64,000 nucleotides of DNA from Sva-07 sp963716095 (GTDB taxonomy: Bacteria > Actinomycetota > Acidimicrobiia > Acidimicrobiales > Ilumatobacteraceae), in the NCBI GenBank assembly GCA_963716095.1, contig CAVQSV010000017.1, positions 50,937 to 114,936 of the forward strand, written 5' to 3'. The notes under the pieces were generated by a model. The model was not told the origin of the DNA. It did not search any database and saw only the letters and a list, made by a program, of their open reading frames with translations. A program made the position numbers and the translations under genes. The number at the start of each line of letters is the position of its first letter. Within the stretch, counting starts at the first letter, position 1. Positions 35,811 to 45,154 of this stretch are shown one piece after another.

Positions 35811-38042
35811 TCAGGGGTCAGACCCGCGATGTAACACGATGTGACTCGGAGGTGATCTCACGTGAGGTGGACCTGCCGGCGCCGGGACCAGCTCGCCGAT
35901 CAGCCACGTCGGCTCGTCGATGGTGGCCCGGAGCGCGTCGACCTCGTCGGGGGCGGCGACGACGACCATGCCGATGCCCATGTTGAGGGTCCGGTAGAGC
36001 TCGTCGGTGGACATCTGGGGTGTGAGCTCACGCGTGAGCTGGAAGAGGGGTGGCATCGGCCACGAACCCAACTCGATGACGGCGTCGACATCACCCGGGA
36101 GCACCCGCGGCAGGTTCTCCGGCAGGCCGCCGCCGGTGATGTGGGCGAGCGCCTTGACCTTGCCGGACTCGAGCGCTGGTCGCAACACGTCGAGATACGA
36201 GCGATGCGGCTCGAGCAACGTTTCTCCGAGCGGTCGGTCGAACCCGTCGGGCGTCACGTCCATCGGGATCCAGTCGAACACCTTGCGCAGCAACGAGTAG
36301 CCGTTGGTGTGCGGACCGCTGGAACCGATCCCGATCAACACGTCACCGCTGGCAACGTCGGGGCGCGGGAGCAGCTCGGAACGCTCGGCCACGCCGATCA
36401 GCGTGCCGGCGATGTCGAAGGCTCCCGGCTGGTAGACGCCCGGCATCTCGGCGGTCTCGCCGCCCAGGAGCGCGCAGCCTGCGGCACGGCACGCGTCGGC
36501 CATGCCACGCACGACTTCGGCGACCATGTCGGCGTCGAGTACCGAGGCGGCGATGTAGTCGAGGAAGAACAACGGCTTCGCGGACTGCACCAGCACGTCA
36601 TCGATGCAGTGGTTGACGATGTCCATGCCGACGCCGCGCACCATTCCGAGGCGTGCGGCGAGTTCGACCTTCGTGCCGACGCCATCGGTGGATGCCACCA
36701 GCACCGGGTCGTCGAGCGCGGTGATCGCCTTCGCCGAGAACACCCCGCCGAACGATCCGACCCCCTTGAGCACGCCGTTGTCGTGGGTGGCTTCGACGGC
36801 GGCCTTCATCTCCTCGACGGCGCGTGTGCCCTCGTCGATGTCGACGCCTGCAGCGGCGTACGAGGTCAGTTCGGCACCGAGCGCGCGCCATCCGATGTCG
36901 CGGCGAACCTGCATGCCGTCGAAGTGGATTCGATCGACGTGGTCGTAGGCAGCGGCGCGCGCCTCGGCGAGATCGAAGCCCACACCGGTGATCGCGAGGA
37001 CACGTCCGCCGGCGACGCGCCCGTCAGGGTCGACGCCTGCGTCGAACCGAAGCGTGGTCGTGCCATCGGGGCCGATGGTCCCGCTCACCATTTCGTCGGT
37101 GATGTGGGCGCCAGGGATCGGGGCGTGGGGATACCCAGCAGCGGCGGCCACGACGGTGAGCGCTGCCTGCGAGCGGACGATCACCGGCAACTCGTCGAGT
37201 TTGCCCTGCGTGGCGAGCAGTGCCAGTTCCGCGAGGTCGGTCTCGACGAGCGGCAGAACCGCCTGTGCCTCGGGGTCTCCGAAACGGACGTTGTACTCGA
37301 TCAGCCGGGGGCCGTCGGCGGTGAGCATCAACCCCGCGAAGATCACACCGACGTACGGGGTGCCGGCGGCGGCGTAGTGGTCGAGGACCGGCTGGACGAA
37401 CTCGGCGACCAACGCGTCGGCGTCGTACGGGACCGGTGCGGGGGCGTAGGCGCCCATCCCGCCGGTGTTCGGACCGGTGTCGCCCTCGCCGAGGCGTTTG
37501 TGATCCTGGGCGAGAGGGAGTGCAACCGCCCGCACGCCGTCGCAGAGTGCGAGCAGCGAGCACTCGGGGCCGCGCAGCCGCTCTTCCAGGAGGAACGTCC
37601 CCTCGACCGATCGAATCGCGTCGATCGTCTCCGCTTCGCCATCGGGCACCGTGACGCCTTTGCCGCCGGCGAGACCATCGAGCTTGACCACCACCGGTCG
37701 ATCGAGCTGACGCCACCACTCGATCGCGGCGTCTGCGTCGTCGAACGACGCGAATCTCGGTCCGGGGACACCGAGCGACGTTGCCAGCTCGCGGGCGTAG
37801 CTCTTCGACGATTCGAGACGGGCCAGGTCGGCGGTCGGTCCGAAACAGGCGATGTTGCGCCGGGCGCACTCGTCGGCCACGCCGGCGACGAGCACCGCCT
37901 CCGGGCCAGGTATCACCAGGTCGGTGTCGTCCGCCGAGGCCCCGCCGAGTTCGGATGCGAAGCGGACGTCGTGTCCGTGGTGCCGGCACGCCCAGGCAAT
38001 CGCCTGCTCGCGTCCACCGCCACCGATCACCAACACCCGCAT
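35811..38042 (-). CDS. purD-purM: Fused GARS-AIRS: phosphoribosylamine-glycine ligase + AIR synthase
   Basis: 743 residues in one open frame. Residues about 1-405 are PurD (RVLVIGGGGREQAIAWA; VKLDGLAGGKGV; NTGGMGAYAP; EYNVRFGDPEAQAVLPL), which joins glycine to phosphoribosylamine. From about residue 415 it is PurM (YAAAGVDIDEGTRAVEEMK; ASTDGVGTKVELA; GGETAEMPGVY; LAHITGGGLPENLPRVL), which closes AIR. The boundary, DIGWRALGAELTSYAAAG, has no linker and no sign of a frameshift. It is an unusual fusion outside eukaryotes, where GARS-AIRS-GART is known. The ATG at 38042 is preceded by a nested hairpin. Confidence 0.92.
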   Translation of the reverse strand: MRVLVIGGGGREQAIAWACRHHGHDVRFASELGGASADDTDLVIPGPEAVLVAGVADECARRNIACFGPTADLARLESSKSYARELATSLGVPGPRFASFDDADAAIEWWRQLDRPVVVKLDGLAGGKGVTVPDGEAETIDAIRSVEGTFLLEERLRGPECSLLALCDGVRAVALPLAQDHKRLGEGDTGPNTGGMGAYAPAPVPYDADALVAEFVQPVLDHYAAAGTPYVGVIFAGLMLTADGPRLIEYNVRFGDPEAQAVLPLVETDLAELALLATQGKLDELPVIVRSQAALTVVAAAAGYPHAPIPGAHITDEMVSGTIGPDGTTTLRFDAGVDPDGRVAGGRVLAITGVGFDLAEARAAAYDHVDRIHFDGMQVRRDIGWRALGAELTSYAAAGVDIDEGTRAVEEMKAAVEATHDNGVLKGVGSFGGVFSAKAITALDDPVLVASTDGVGTKVELAARLGMVRGVGMDIVNHCIDDVLVQSAKPLFFLDYIAASVLDADMVAEVVRGMADACRAAGCALLGGETAEMPGVYQPGAFDIAGTLIGVAERSELLPRPDVASGDVLIGIGSSGPHTNGYSLLRKVFDWIPMDVTPDGFDRPLGETLLEPHRSYLDVLRPALESGKVKALAHITGGGLPENLPRVLPGDVDAVIELGSWPMPPLFQLTRELTPQMSTDELYRTLNMGIGMVVVAAPDEVDALRATIDEPTWLIGELVPAPAGPPHVRSPPSHIVLHRGSDP

Positions 38043-38063
38043 CAGCGCGCACCTCGCCGTCGA

Positions 38064-38108
38064 TCTCGTGAACAACTCCACCTCTGAGAGGTGATCTTGT
38101 TCACGAGA
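38064..38108. promoter_or_regulatory. Nested perfect inverted repeats between purF and purDM
   Basis: An outer pair TCTCGTGAACAA / TTGTTCACGAGA (12 bp, perfect) encloses an inner CACCTC-TGA-GAGGTG (six perfect pairs). The whole element is 45 bp and lies in the 79-bp gap, 21 bp before the purDM start. It could be an operator for a dimeric regulator, an attenuator hairpin or a terminator. There is no T-run on either strand. Confidence 0.8.
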
Positions 38109-38121
38109 ACGGGGTGGAGGG

Positions 38122-39588
38122 TCACGCGAGGACGCCTTCGAAGGACAGTTTCGGCTGGGCGTCGCCGACATGGATCGGGTATTGGCCGGTGAAGCACCCG
38201 TTGCAGTACCCGTCGTCGTCACCGCTCTCGCGCTCGGCGACAGCGAGCATCATCCCGTCGAGCGACAGGAACGCCAAGCTGTCGGCGCCGATGTGTTCGC
38301 GTATCTCCTCGATGGTCATGCGGCCAGCGATCAGGTCGCCGTCGTGGCCCATGTCGACGCCGAAGTGGCAGGCATGCGTGATCGGAGGACACGTGATTCG
38401 GACGTGGACCTCGGTGGCGCCGGCGTCTCGTACCAGCTTGACCAGTGGCCCAGCGGTGGTGCCGCGTACCAACGAGTCGTCGATCATCACCACTCGCTTG
38501 CCGTCGAGGTTCTCGCTGAGCGCGTTGAACTTCAGTGCGACGCCGCGCTCGCGGATGTCCTGAGTCGGTTCGATGAACGTCCGACCGATGTAGCGGTTCT
38601 TGATCAGCCCGTCGTTGAACGCGATACCGGTCTCGTTCGAGTAGCCGATCGCCGCGGGGATCGACGAGTCCGGTACCGGGATCACCACATCGGCATCGGC
38701 GGGCGCCTCGCGAGCGAGTTGCAGTCCGAGCCGCTGGCGGACGTGGTGCACGTTGTGGCCGTCCCACACCGAGTCGGGCCGCGAGAAGTAGACGAACTCG
38801 AAGGTGCAGCGGGCGCTGCGGGGCTGTGGGGCCAGCACCTGTGAGCGGTGCAGTTCGGCACCGCGGAGCGTGACCATCTCGCCGGGCTGGACCTCGTCGA
38901 TGTCGACGCAGCCGAGCGTGGAGAGCGCACACGTCTCGGAGGCGACCGCGTGGCCGCCGTGGGGAAGGCGTCCGACCGACAGCGGTCGGAAGCCCCACGG
39001 GTCGCGCACGGCGATCACGTGATCGGCGGCGAGCAGCACCAGCGAGAACGCCCCCTTCCACGCAGGCAGTGTTCGCTCGATCCGTTCCTCCCACGTCTGG
39101 CCGCCGGCAGCAGCGAGCATCAACGTCATGACCTCGGAATCGCTGGTGGCGGTGAGGCCGAAGCCCCGGTTCAGCAGTTCGTCGCGCAGCGCGGGTGCGT
39201 TGACCAGGTTGCCGTTGTGGGCGAGGGCGAGCGGGCCGTGCATCGTCTCGACGAGGAACGGCTGGATGTTGCGCTCGGCGTTCGAGCCGGTGGTCGAATA
39301 CCGAGTGTGGCCGATGGCGTGATACCCGGTGAGGGGAGCGAGGGCCTCTGGGGTGAACACGTTGGCGACGAGGCCGGCCTCTTTGTGAACCCGGGCGCGC
39401 TTGCCGTCGCTGACGGCGATACCCGCAGCCTCCTGGCCGCGGTGCTGGAGTGCGAACAGCCCGAAGAACGCCAGTTGGGCGACTCCTTCGCCGTGGGGTG
39501 TCGACAGGGCCAGCACGCCGCACTCGTCCTTCGGCGTGTCGTCGACATGATCGTCGTGAACGGCGGTGCAAGCGATCGGGGTACCCAT
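38122..39588 (-). CDS. purF: Amidophosphoribosyltransferase
   Basis: 488 residues. PurF makes phosphoribosylamine from PRPP and glutamine, committing flux to purines. The N-terminal glutaminase has the catalytic Cys in KDECGVLAL after a short propeptide-like leader, then QHRGQEAAGIAV and IGHTRYSTTG. The PRPP-binding loop is VVMIDDSLVRGTTAGP. The late Cys residues (PPITHACHFG, GYCNGCFTGQYP) match Fe-S ligand positions of B. subtilis-type PurF. It starts one base after the purC stop. Confidence 0.95.
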   Translation of the reverse strand: MGTPIACTAVHDDHVDDTPKDECGVLALSTPHGEGVAQLAFFGLFALQHRGQEAAGIAVSDGKRARVHKEAGLVANVFTPEALAPLTGYHAIGHTRYSTTGSNAERNIQPFLVETMHGPLALAHNGNLVNAPALRDELLNRGFGLTATSDSEVMTLMLAAAGGQTWEERIERTLPAWKGAFSLVLLAADHVIAVRDPWGFRPLSVGRLPHGGHAVASETCALSTLGCVDIDEVQPGEMVTLRGAELHRSQVLAPQPRSARCTFEFVYFSRPDSVWDGHNVHHVRQRLGLQLAREAPADADVVIPVPDSSIPAAIGYSNETGIAFNDGLIKNRYIGRTFIEPTQDIRERGVALKFNALSENLDGKRVVMIDDSLVRGTTAGPLVKLVRDAGATEVHVRITCPPITHACHFGVDMGHDGDLIAGRMTIEEIREHIGADSLAFLSLDGMMLAVAERESGDDDGYCNGCFTGQYPIHVGDAQPKLSFEGVLA

Positions 39589-39589
39589 G

Positions 39590-40556
39590 TCAGTCGATGT
39601 CCAGTCCCGCCAGCGCGGCGTTGATCCGAGGAGGTGCAGGGTAGAGGCCCGGGGTGAAGGTGACGCCGGTGAGGCGCTCGAAGGCGTCGATGTAGCGCAT
39701 CGTCGTGGCGGCCCAGACCTCGGGTGGCAGGTCGGGGACGGGTCCTTCGCCGGTGTAGCCCTCGGCGGCGAGGGCCCGGCGTACGACTTCCTTGTCGAGG
39801 CTCTCGGGTTCGTCGCCGGCGGAGAGTCGGTCGTCGTAGGTCGCCTCGATCCACCGAGCGCGACGAGTCGGGCGTCAGCACCTCGTCGATCAGGAGCAGT
39901 TCGCCGTCGGCGTCGACGCCGAACTCGAACTTCGTGTCGGCCAGGACGAGTCCTGCATGGAGGCCGCGTTCGGACCCGCGACGGAACAGTTCGATTGCGG
40001 CCGCTTCGACCTGCGCCCAGAGAGCGGCGGGCACGTGGCCGTCGGCGACGACATCGGCGCACGAGAGTGGCTCGTCATGGGCGCCGTCGGCACCTTTGGT
40101 GGTGGGGGTCACGATCGGTTCGGCCAGCGGCGTGTTCTTGCGAAGACCGTCGGGGAATCGATGCCCGTAGATCGTCCGCTCGCCGGCCGCGTACCGCGTC
40201 CACAGGGCGGTGTCGGTGACGCCGGTGATGTAGCCGCGCACGATCACCTCGACGGTCAACGGCGTTGCCGACGTGGCGATGAGCGCATTGGGGTCCGGCG
40301 TCGAGCGCGCGTGGTTGGCGACGATGTCGCGGGTGTGTTCGAACCACCACCACGACAACTGGTTGAGGACCTGGCCCTTGTAGGGCACGCCGGCGATGAT
40401 CCGGTCGAACGCCGACAGCCGATCGGTGGTCACGAACAACCGGCGTTCGCCAGGCAGTGCGTACGACACCCGCACCTTGCCGGCGCGACGATCGGCGAAT
40501 GGCAGGTCGATGTCGAGCATCGGTGCTGGAAGGGGATCGGGGAGCGCGGCGGTCAT
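39590..40556 (-). CDS. purC: SAICAR synthase, one-base frameshift
   Basis: PurC ligates aspartate to CAIR. The N-terminal part has KVRVSYALPGERRLFVTTDR and LSAFDRIIAGVPYKGQVL, followed by VRGYITG and VLADTKFEFGVD, then LLIDEVLTPDSSR. Beyond that the frame breaks near 39854; removing one G gives SWIEATYDDRLSAGDEPES and the normal C-terminus (LTGVTFTPGLYP). The repaired length is about 321 residues. It lies between purQ and purF in transcription order. The break is probably a sequencing error, since the cluster is otherwise intact. Confidence 0.9.
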
Positions 40557-40561
40557 GTCGG

Positions 40562-41284
40562 TCAGAGTCGCTTCGTGTGTTGGACGCCGTTGTCGAACAG
40601 GCGGAGGCCGAGGTGGGCGTCCCCGCCGCCGCCACGCGAGTGGCGAGGGTGTTGGCGGCGCACGATGTGGTTCTCCGGGTGCGGCATGAGCCCGAGCACG
40701 ACACCCGAAGCGTCGCACACCCCAGCGATGTCGGCCACCGAACCGTTCGGATTGGTGCTGCGATAGCGAAGTGCGACCTGGCCGGACGCAGCGAGCGCTG
40801 TCGGGTCGGGGTGGACGTAGCGGCCTTCGCCGTGAGCGATCGGGCAGTGGATCGGGTCGTTGATGCCATTCGTCCAGATCGACAGACTGTTCGGCTCGGG
40901 ATCGAGCACCACCCAGCGGCAGTCGAAGCGCCCCTGTGCGTTGTGCCCGAGCGCCCCCGGGAGCAGGCCTGCCGCGGTGAGCACCTGGAACCCGTTGCAG
41001 ATACCGATCAGCGGACGGCCGTCGGCGACGAAGTTGCGCAGGGCATCGCCGACTCCGAGCGCGAGGTCGAGGGCCAGCATGCGGCCGGCGCCGAGCGAGT
41101 CGGCGTAGCTGAAGCCACCGGCGACCACGGCCATTCCGACCTCGTCGAGCAGCGCTGGACGCTCGACCAGTTCCGACGCCAGCACGATCCGGGTCGCAGC
41201 GCCGGCGAGTTCGAGGGCGTCGAGCACGTCGTTGTCGCGGTTGGTGCCGGGACCGGCGATCACGAGTGCCCGTACCTGGCTCAT
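40562..41284 (-). CDS. purQ: FGAM synthase glutaminase subunit
   Basis: 240 residues of the class I glutamine amidotransferase PurQ. The catalytic Cys is in GICNGFQVLTAAGLLPGAL and the His/Glu pair in LMPHPENH. It starts RALVIAGPGTNRDND and has the YADSLGAGRM region. It passes ammonia to PurL, with which it overlaps by four bases (ATGA). The C-terminus is slightly longer than minimal PurQ. Confidence 0.94.
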   Translation of the reverse strand: MSQVRALVIAGPGTNRDNDVLDALELAGAATRIVLASELVERPALLDEVGMAVVAGGFSYADSLGAGRMLALDLALGVGDALRNFVADGRPLIGICNGFQVLTAAGLLPGALGHNAQGRFDCRWVVLDPEPNSLSIWTNGINDPIHCPIAHGEGRYVHPDPTALAASGQVALRYRSTNPNGSVADIAGVCDASGVVLGLMPHPENHIVRRQHPRHSRGGGGDAHLGLRLFDNGVQHTKRL

Positions 41285-44085
41285 CGCCGCCCTCCGGTGT
41301 TGAATGCGTCGACGAGGTGGCCGACGGGGATCGGTTCGATCCCGGGGATCGTGAGCTCGGCATCGGCGGTGACCTCGCCGAATCTCGCCGCCGAGCGCCC
41401 CATGATCTTCATGAATGCGTCGACGCTGCGCGGGCGCACCTCGACGACCAGTCGGCCGGACGACTCGCTGAACAGTGCGGTGGTGAGATCGTCGTGGGGG
41501 AGCGCGTCGATGCGGGCGCCGAGCCGACCGGCGATGCACATCTCGGCGAGTGAGACGGCGAGGCCGCCCTCACTGACGTCGTGGCATGCGACGACGAGCC
41601 CGGCACGCATCGCCGCGTGGAGGTGGCGGTAGGTCTCCGGGGCATCGGGATCGGGCGCAGGGGCGACACCGGCCTTGACCGGTGCGCCGTGGACGAGGTC
41701 GAGGTGCGAGCCGGCGAACTCCGGCTCGGTCTGGCCGATCACGATCAGGACGTTGCCGGGTTCGGCGAGGTCGGGCGTGACGCAGTGGTCGGCATCGGGC
41801 ACGTGCGCAACGGCGGTGATCACGAGAGTGGGTGGCACGGCGTGGCGCTGACCATCCGAGCCGATGTACTCGTTGTTGAGCGAGTCCTTCCCCGACACGA
41901 ACGGCGCGGCGTACATGCGCGCAGCGGCACAGCAGCCGTCGACGGCGGCGACGAGTTCACCGAGGGTCGAGGGCCGGCGCGGGTCGCCCCAGGAGAAGTT
42001 GTCGAGCAGGGCGACTCGGTCTGGGTCTGCTCCGACGGCAACCACGTTGCGGATCGCCTCGTCGATCACGGCGAATGCCATCGCTTCGGGGTCGTGGAGG
42101 CCGTACCAGGGGTTGACCCCGATGCCGATGGCGATTCCCTCGCGGCCGTCGGGATCGGCGAGCACCACACCGTCGGCGGGGCCGTCGGCGGCCGCACCGA
42201 CGAGCGGTCTGACCACCGTCGCTCCGAGGATCTCGTGGTCGTAGCGGTGGATCGTGTCGGCCTTCGAGGCGATGTTCGGGTGCGCGAGGAGTGCGAGCAG
42301 CGTCGCTCGCGGGTCGTCGACGGCGCGCCCCGTGTGATCGTGGCGATTCGGGTCCGGGAGCTCGGCGGGCATACGGCGCTGCGGCCGTCCGTCGTGCAGG
42401 AACTCGGTGTCGATGTCGACCACCACGTGGCCTTGGTGGCGAACCAGCAGCCGACCGTCACCGGTGAAGGCACCGACGTCTGCGAGTCGGACGCCGACAC
42501 GGTCGCAGCGCTCCTGGACGGCGGCCAGGTGATCGGGAGGCACGGCGATCACCATGCGCTCCTGCGCCTCGGACAACCACACCTCCCACGGGTCGAGGCC
42601 GGGATACTTCCGGGGTACCAGGTCGAGGTCGACGTCCGCGCCCACGCCCTCGGCCATTTCGCCGATCGCCGACGACAGGCCGCCGGCACCGCAATCGGTG
42701 ATCGCTGAGTAGAGGTCCTCGGCGCCGATCAAGGCGTCGATGAGGAGCTTCTCGACGATGGGGTCGCCGATCTGCACACTGGCCCCTGCCACCTCGCCGG
42801 TGGTTGCGTCCATCGTCGCCGACGAGAACGTGGCGCCACGAATACCGTCACGCCCGGTCGCTCCACCGAGCACGACGACGCGGTCACCGGGAAATGGACC
42901 GTCGTGGATCGGTCGGCTCGGGGCCGTGCCGACACACCCGGCGAACACCAGCGGATTGGTGGTGTAGGCGGGGTCGTAGAGCACGGCCCCGGCGACCGTC
43001 GGCAGTCCGATCTTGTTGCCGTAGTCGGCGACGCCGTCGATGACACCTTCGCGAATGCGGCTCGGGTGCAGTGCCCCGTCGGGGAGTTCTGACATCGGCA
43101 GGTCGGCTGGCCCGAAGCACAGGATGTCGGTGACGGCGATCGGGCGGTGAGCGATGCCCAGCACGTCGCGGATCACGCCGCCGACGCCCGTGTTGGCGCC
43201 GCCGAACGGTTCGACCGCAGACGGATGGTTGTGGGTTTCGGCCTTCAGGGCGATCGTCGTGCCCTCGGTGAACTCGATGACTCCGGCGTTGCCGACGAAC
43301 GCCGAGCGGACGAACGGTGCGTCGATCGACTCGGTGCACGCCCGCAGCTGCGCCATCAGCGGCGTGATCTCGGCGGGCCCGTCGGGGCCGCCGGTGGCGT
43401 CGATGATCGCCCGGAAGGTCTTGTGCGCGCAGTGTTCGCTCCAGGTCTGTGCGAGCGTCTCGATCTCGACGTCGGTGATGTCGCGCCCGAGGCCGTCGTA
43501 GTGGTCGCGGATCACCTGGAGTTCTTCGAGGTCGAGGTAGAGCGAGCGTTCGACGTTGAGTGCCAGGAGCGCGTCGTCGTCGAGACCTCGGATCGTGATC
43601 AGTTCGGCGTCGGCGTGTCCCGGAGCGTCGTCGAGTGTCGGTGGTTCGACGAGCCCGTGACCCCAGCGCTCGATCACCGGATTTGCGACGACTCGGCGCA
43701 CGATGTCGTCGGCCAGTGCGGTGTCCACGGTGCTGCCGAACTCGATCCGGCGGGCCGTCGCTGCCGACTCGAGCTCGATGTGGAGCTGTTGGGCTGCGTG
43801 GAGCACAGCATCCGCAGCGGTATCGGTCACACCGGGCAGGAAGGTGACTTCGATGCCGTCGGTGTCGGGAGCATCCCACGTTGCGTGTTGCAGGAGCGGG
43901 TCGGCCAGAGCTGCAGTCAACCGACGCCGTTGCTCGTCGTCGAACGTGCCGGAGACGTGGATGACGTCGGCGACCCGAACCGGTTCAGCGAGAGCAAACC
44001 CCAGGTGGGTGGCCGCCGTCGCAATCGAGGCCCCGCGCGGGTCCGGATCGATGGAACGGATGGTCAGTCGATGCCGGTTGGCCAC
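41281..44085 (-). CDS. purL: FGAM synthase large subunit, intermediate form with N-terminal PurS-like region
   Basis: 934 residues. The synthase core has LAQTWSEHCAHKTF, ALKAETHNHPSAVEPFGGAN, VLGGATGRDGI and DCGAGGLSSAI. Before the core lie about 195 extra residues with two weakly repeated alpha/beta units (HRLTIRSIDPDPRGAS; DGIEVTFLPGVTDTAADAVL), consistent with PurS-like domains. There is no free purS in the cluster, so this length and layout fit the intermediate PurL type. The glutaminase is the separate PurQ. It heads the purine cluster. Confidence 0.93.
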   Translation of the reverse strand: MANRHRLTIRSIDPDPRGASIATAATHLGFALAEPVRVADVIHVSGTFDDEQRRRLTAALADPLLQHATWDAPDTDGIEVTFLPGVTDTAADAVLHAAQQLHIELESAATARRIEFGSTVDTALADDIVRRVVANPVIERWGHGLVEPPTLDDAPGHADAELITIRGLDDDALLALNVERSLYLDLEELQVIRDHYDGLGRDITDVEIETLAQTWSEHCAHKTFRAIIDATGGPDGPAEITPLMAQLRACTESIDAPFVRSAFVGNAGVIEFTEGTTIALKAETHNHPSAVEPFGGANTGVGGVIRDVLGIAHRPIAVTDILCFGPADLPMSELPDGALHPSRIREGVIDGVADYGNKIGLPTVAGAVLYDPAYTTNPLVFAGCVGTAPSRPIHDGPFPGDRVVVLGGATGRDGIRGATFSSATMDATTGEVAGASVQIGDPIVEKLLIDALIGAEDLYSAITDCGAGGLSSAIGEMAEGVGADVDLDLVPRKYPGLDPWEVWLSEAQERMVIAVPPDHLAAVQERCDRVGVRLADVGAFTGDGRLLVRHQGHVVVDIDTEFLHDGRPQRRMPAELPDPNRHDHTGRAVDDPRATLLALLAHPNIASKADTIHRYDHEILGATVVRPLVGAAADGPADGVVLADPDGREGIAIGIGVNPWYGLHDPEAMAFAVIDEAIRNVVAVGADPDRVALLDNFSWGDPRRPSTLGELVAAVDGCCAAARMYAAPFVSGKDSLNNEYIGSDGQRHAVPPTLVITAVAHVPDADHCVTPDLAEPGNVLIVIGQTEPEFAGSHLDLVHGAPVKAGVAPAPDPDAPETYRHLHAAMRAGLVVACHDVSEGGLAVSLAEMCIAGRLGARIDALPHDDLTTALFSESSGRLVVEVRPRSVDAFMKIMGRSAARFGEVTADAELTIPGIEPIPVGHLVDAFNTGGRR

Positions 44086-44125
44086 TGCGCTGACCCTACG
44101 GATCGCGAATGGTCAGCTTCGGGCG

Positions 44126-44131
44126 ATTGTA
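44126..44131 (-). promoter_or_regulatory. Possible -10 element upstream of purL
   Basis: On the minus strand TGTACAAT, with TACAAT as a -10 hexamer, lies about 41 bp before the purL ATG in an unusually AT-rich patch (ACATTTTGTACAAT). No clear -35 hexamer is placed at 17 bp, so the call is tentative. Confidence 0.3.
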
Positions 44132-44187
44132 CAAAATGTCATCAGCGAGTCGCGTGAACCGGAGATGTGCAGTCGGCGAGTCTCCTC

Positions 44188-44982
44188 CTAGAGGTGGACT
44201 TCGTCGGGTCGGGCCCACAACTCGAAGGTGGCGACGTCTCGGTAGCCCAACCGCTGGTACATCGAGTGAGCCATCGGCGTCGAGTGGAGCACGCTCGCTC
44301 TGAACCCCGCGTCGGCCGTCGCATGCAGGGCGACGTTGGTCAGCAGACTTGCGAGACCCTTGCCGCGGCCGCGCTCGGTTGTGGCAACGCCATAGATGCC
44401 AGCGACGTCGTTGCCCATGTGGACGCCGAGCTTGGACACGGGAACGCCGTCATGGGACGCGATCCAGACGCGCACGCCCGTGCCGATGAAGCGGTCGAAC
44501 ACCCGACGAAGGTATGGAGAGTCGTCCTCATCGAGTCCGTACCGGGTCGACACGAGATCGAGCCAGGCCGCGCCGTGGCCGACATCGGCCTCGACCACTT
44601 CGATATCCGATGGCAGGTCGGTCACGGGCGCCAGATCTTCGAGCGTGTGAATCATCCCCGGCATCGTCTCGGCGCACACCCATCCATGCGCGTCGAGGCT
44701 CTCTCGTACTCCGTTCGGAGTCGTCGGATGGACGAGCCAGGCGGGGGTGCAGGCACGCTGCTCGAACCTGGCGAGCAGTTCATGGACCTGAGCATCGACG
44801 CTGCGGTCGCCCTCGTCATGGAACCGGAGCACCGTGTTGTACGGAGGTTTGGCGACATCGGTCTCGAGGACCAGCCGAGTCGGGGTTTCGATCAGCCGCC
44901 CCGGGTCGACGCGGCCGAACTGGGCCATCATCGACCAGATGTTGGTCTCCAGGGCTGCGACCGCTTCGGTGTCCGTGAACAT
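44188..44982 (-). CDS. GNAT N-acetyltransferase
   Basis: 264 residues. The C-terminal half is a GNAT fold with the acetyl-CoA loop ATTERGRGKGLASLLTNVAL and the later SMYQRLGYRD block. The N-terminal half (RVDPGRLIETPTRLVLETD) is a degenerate duplicate, a layout seen in two-domain GNATs. The substrate is unknown. It ends 102 bp before the purL start on the same strand, so the purL promoter must lie in that gap or upstream. Confidence 0.83.
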   Translation of the reverse strand: MFTDTEAVAALETNIWSMMAQFGRVDPGRLIETPTRLVLETDVAKPPYNTVLRFHDEGDRSVDAQVHELLARFEQRACTPAWLVHPTTPNGVRESLDAHGWVCAETMPGMIHTLEDLAPVTDLPSDIEVVEADVGHGAAWLDLVSTRYGLDEDDSPYLRRVFDRFIGTGVRVWIASHDGVPVSKLGVHMGNDVAGIYGVATTERGRGKGLASLLTNVALHATADAGFRASVLHSTPMAHSMYQRLGYRDVATFELWARPDEVHL

Positions 44983-45154
44983 TCTGATTCCTGAGGGATC
45001 GGGGCCGGCGGTGCATGGTCGCCAGCTCGAGGCAAGGCCGAACGATAGCCGTCGGCCATCCCTGGTCAGTCGCCGTGTTCCTGAGGTTGATCCTGCTCAG
45101 CCACCGCGGCCGTTGTTGTCCGTTGGGCCTCCGTACCGATGCCTCGTCGGCGGC

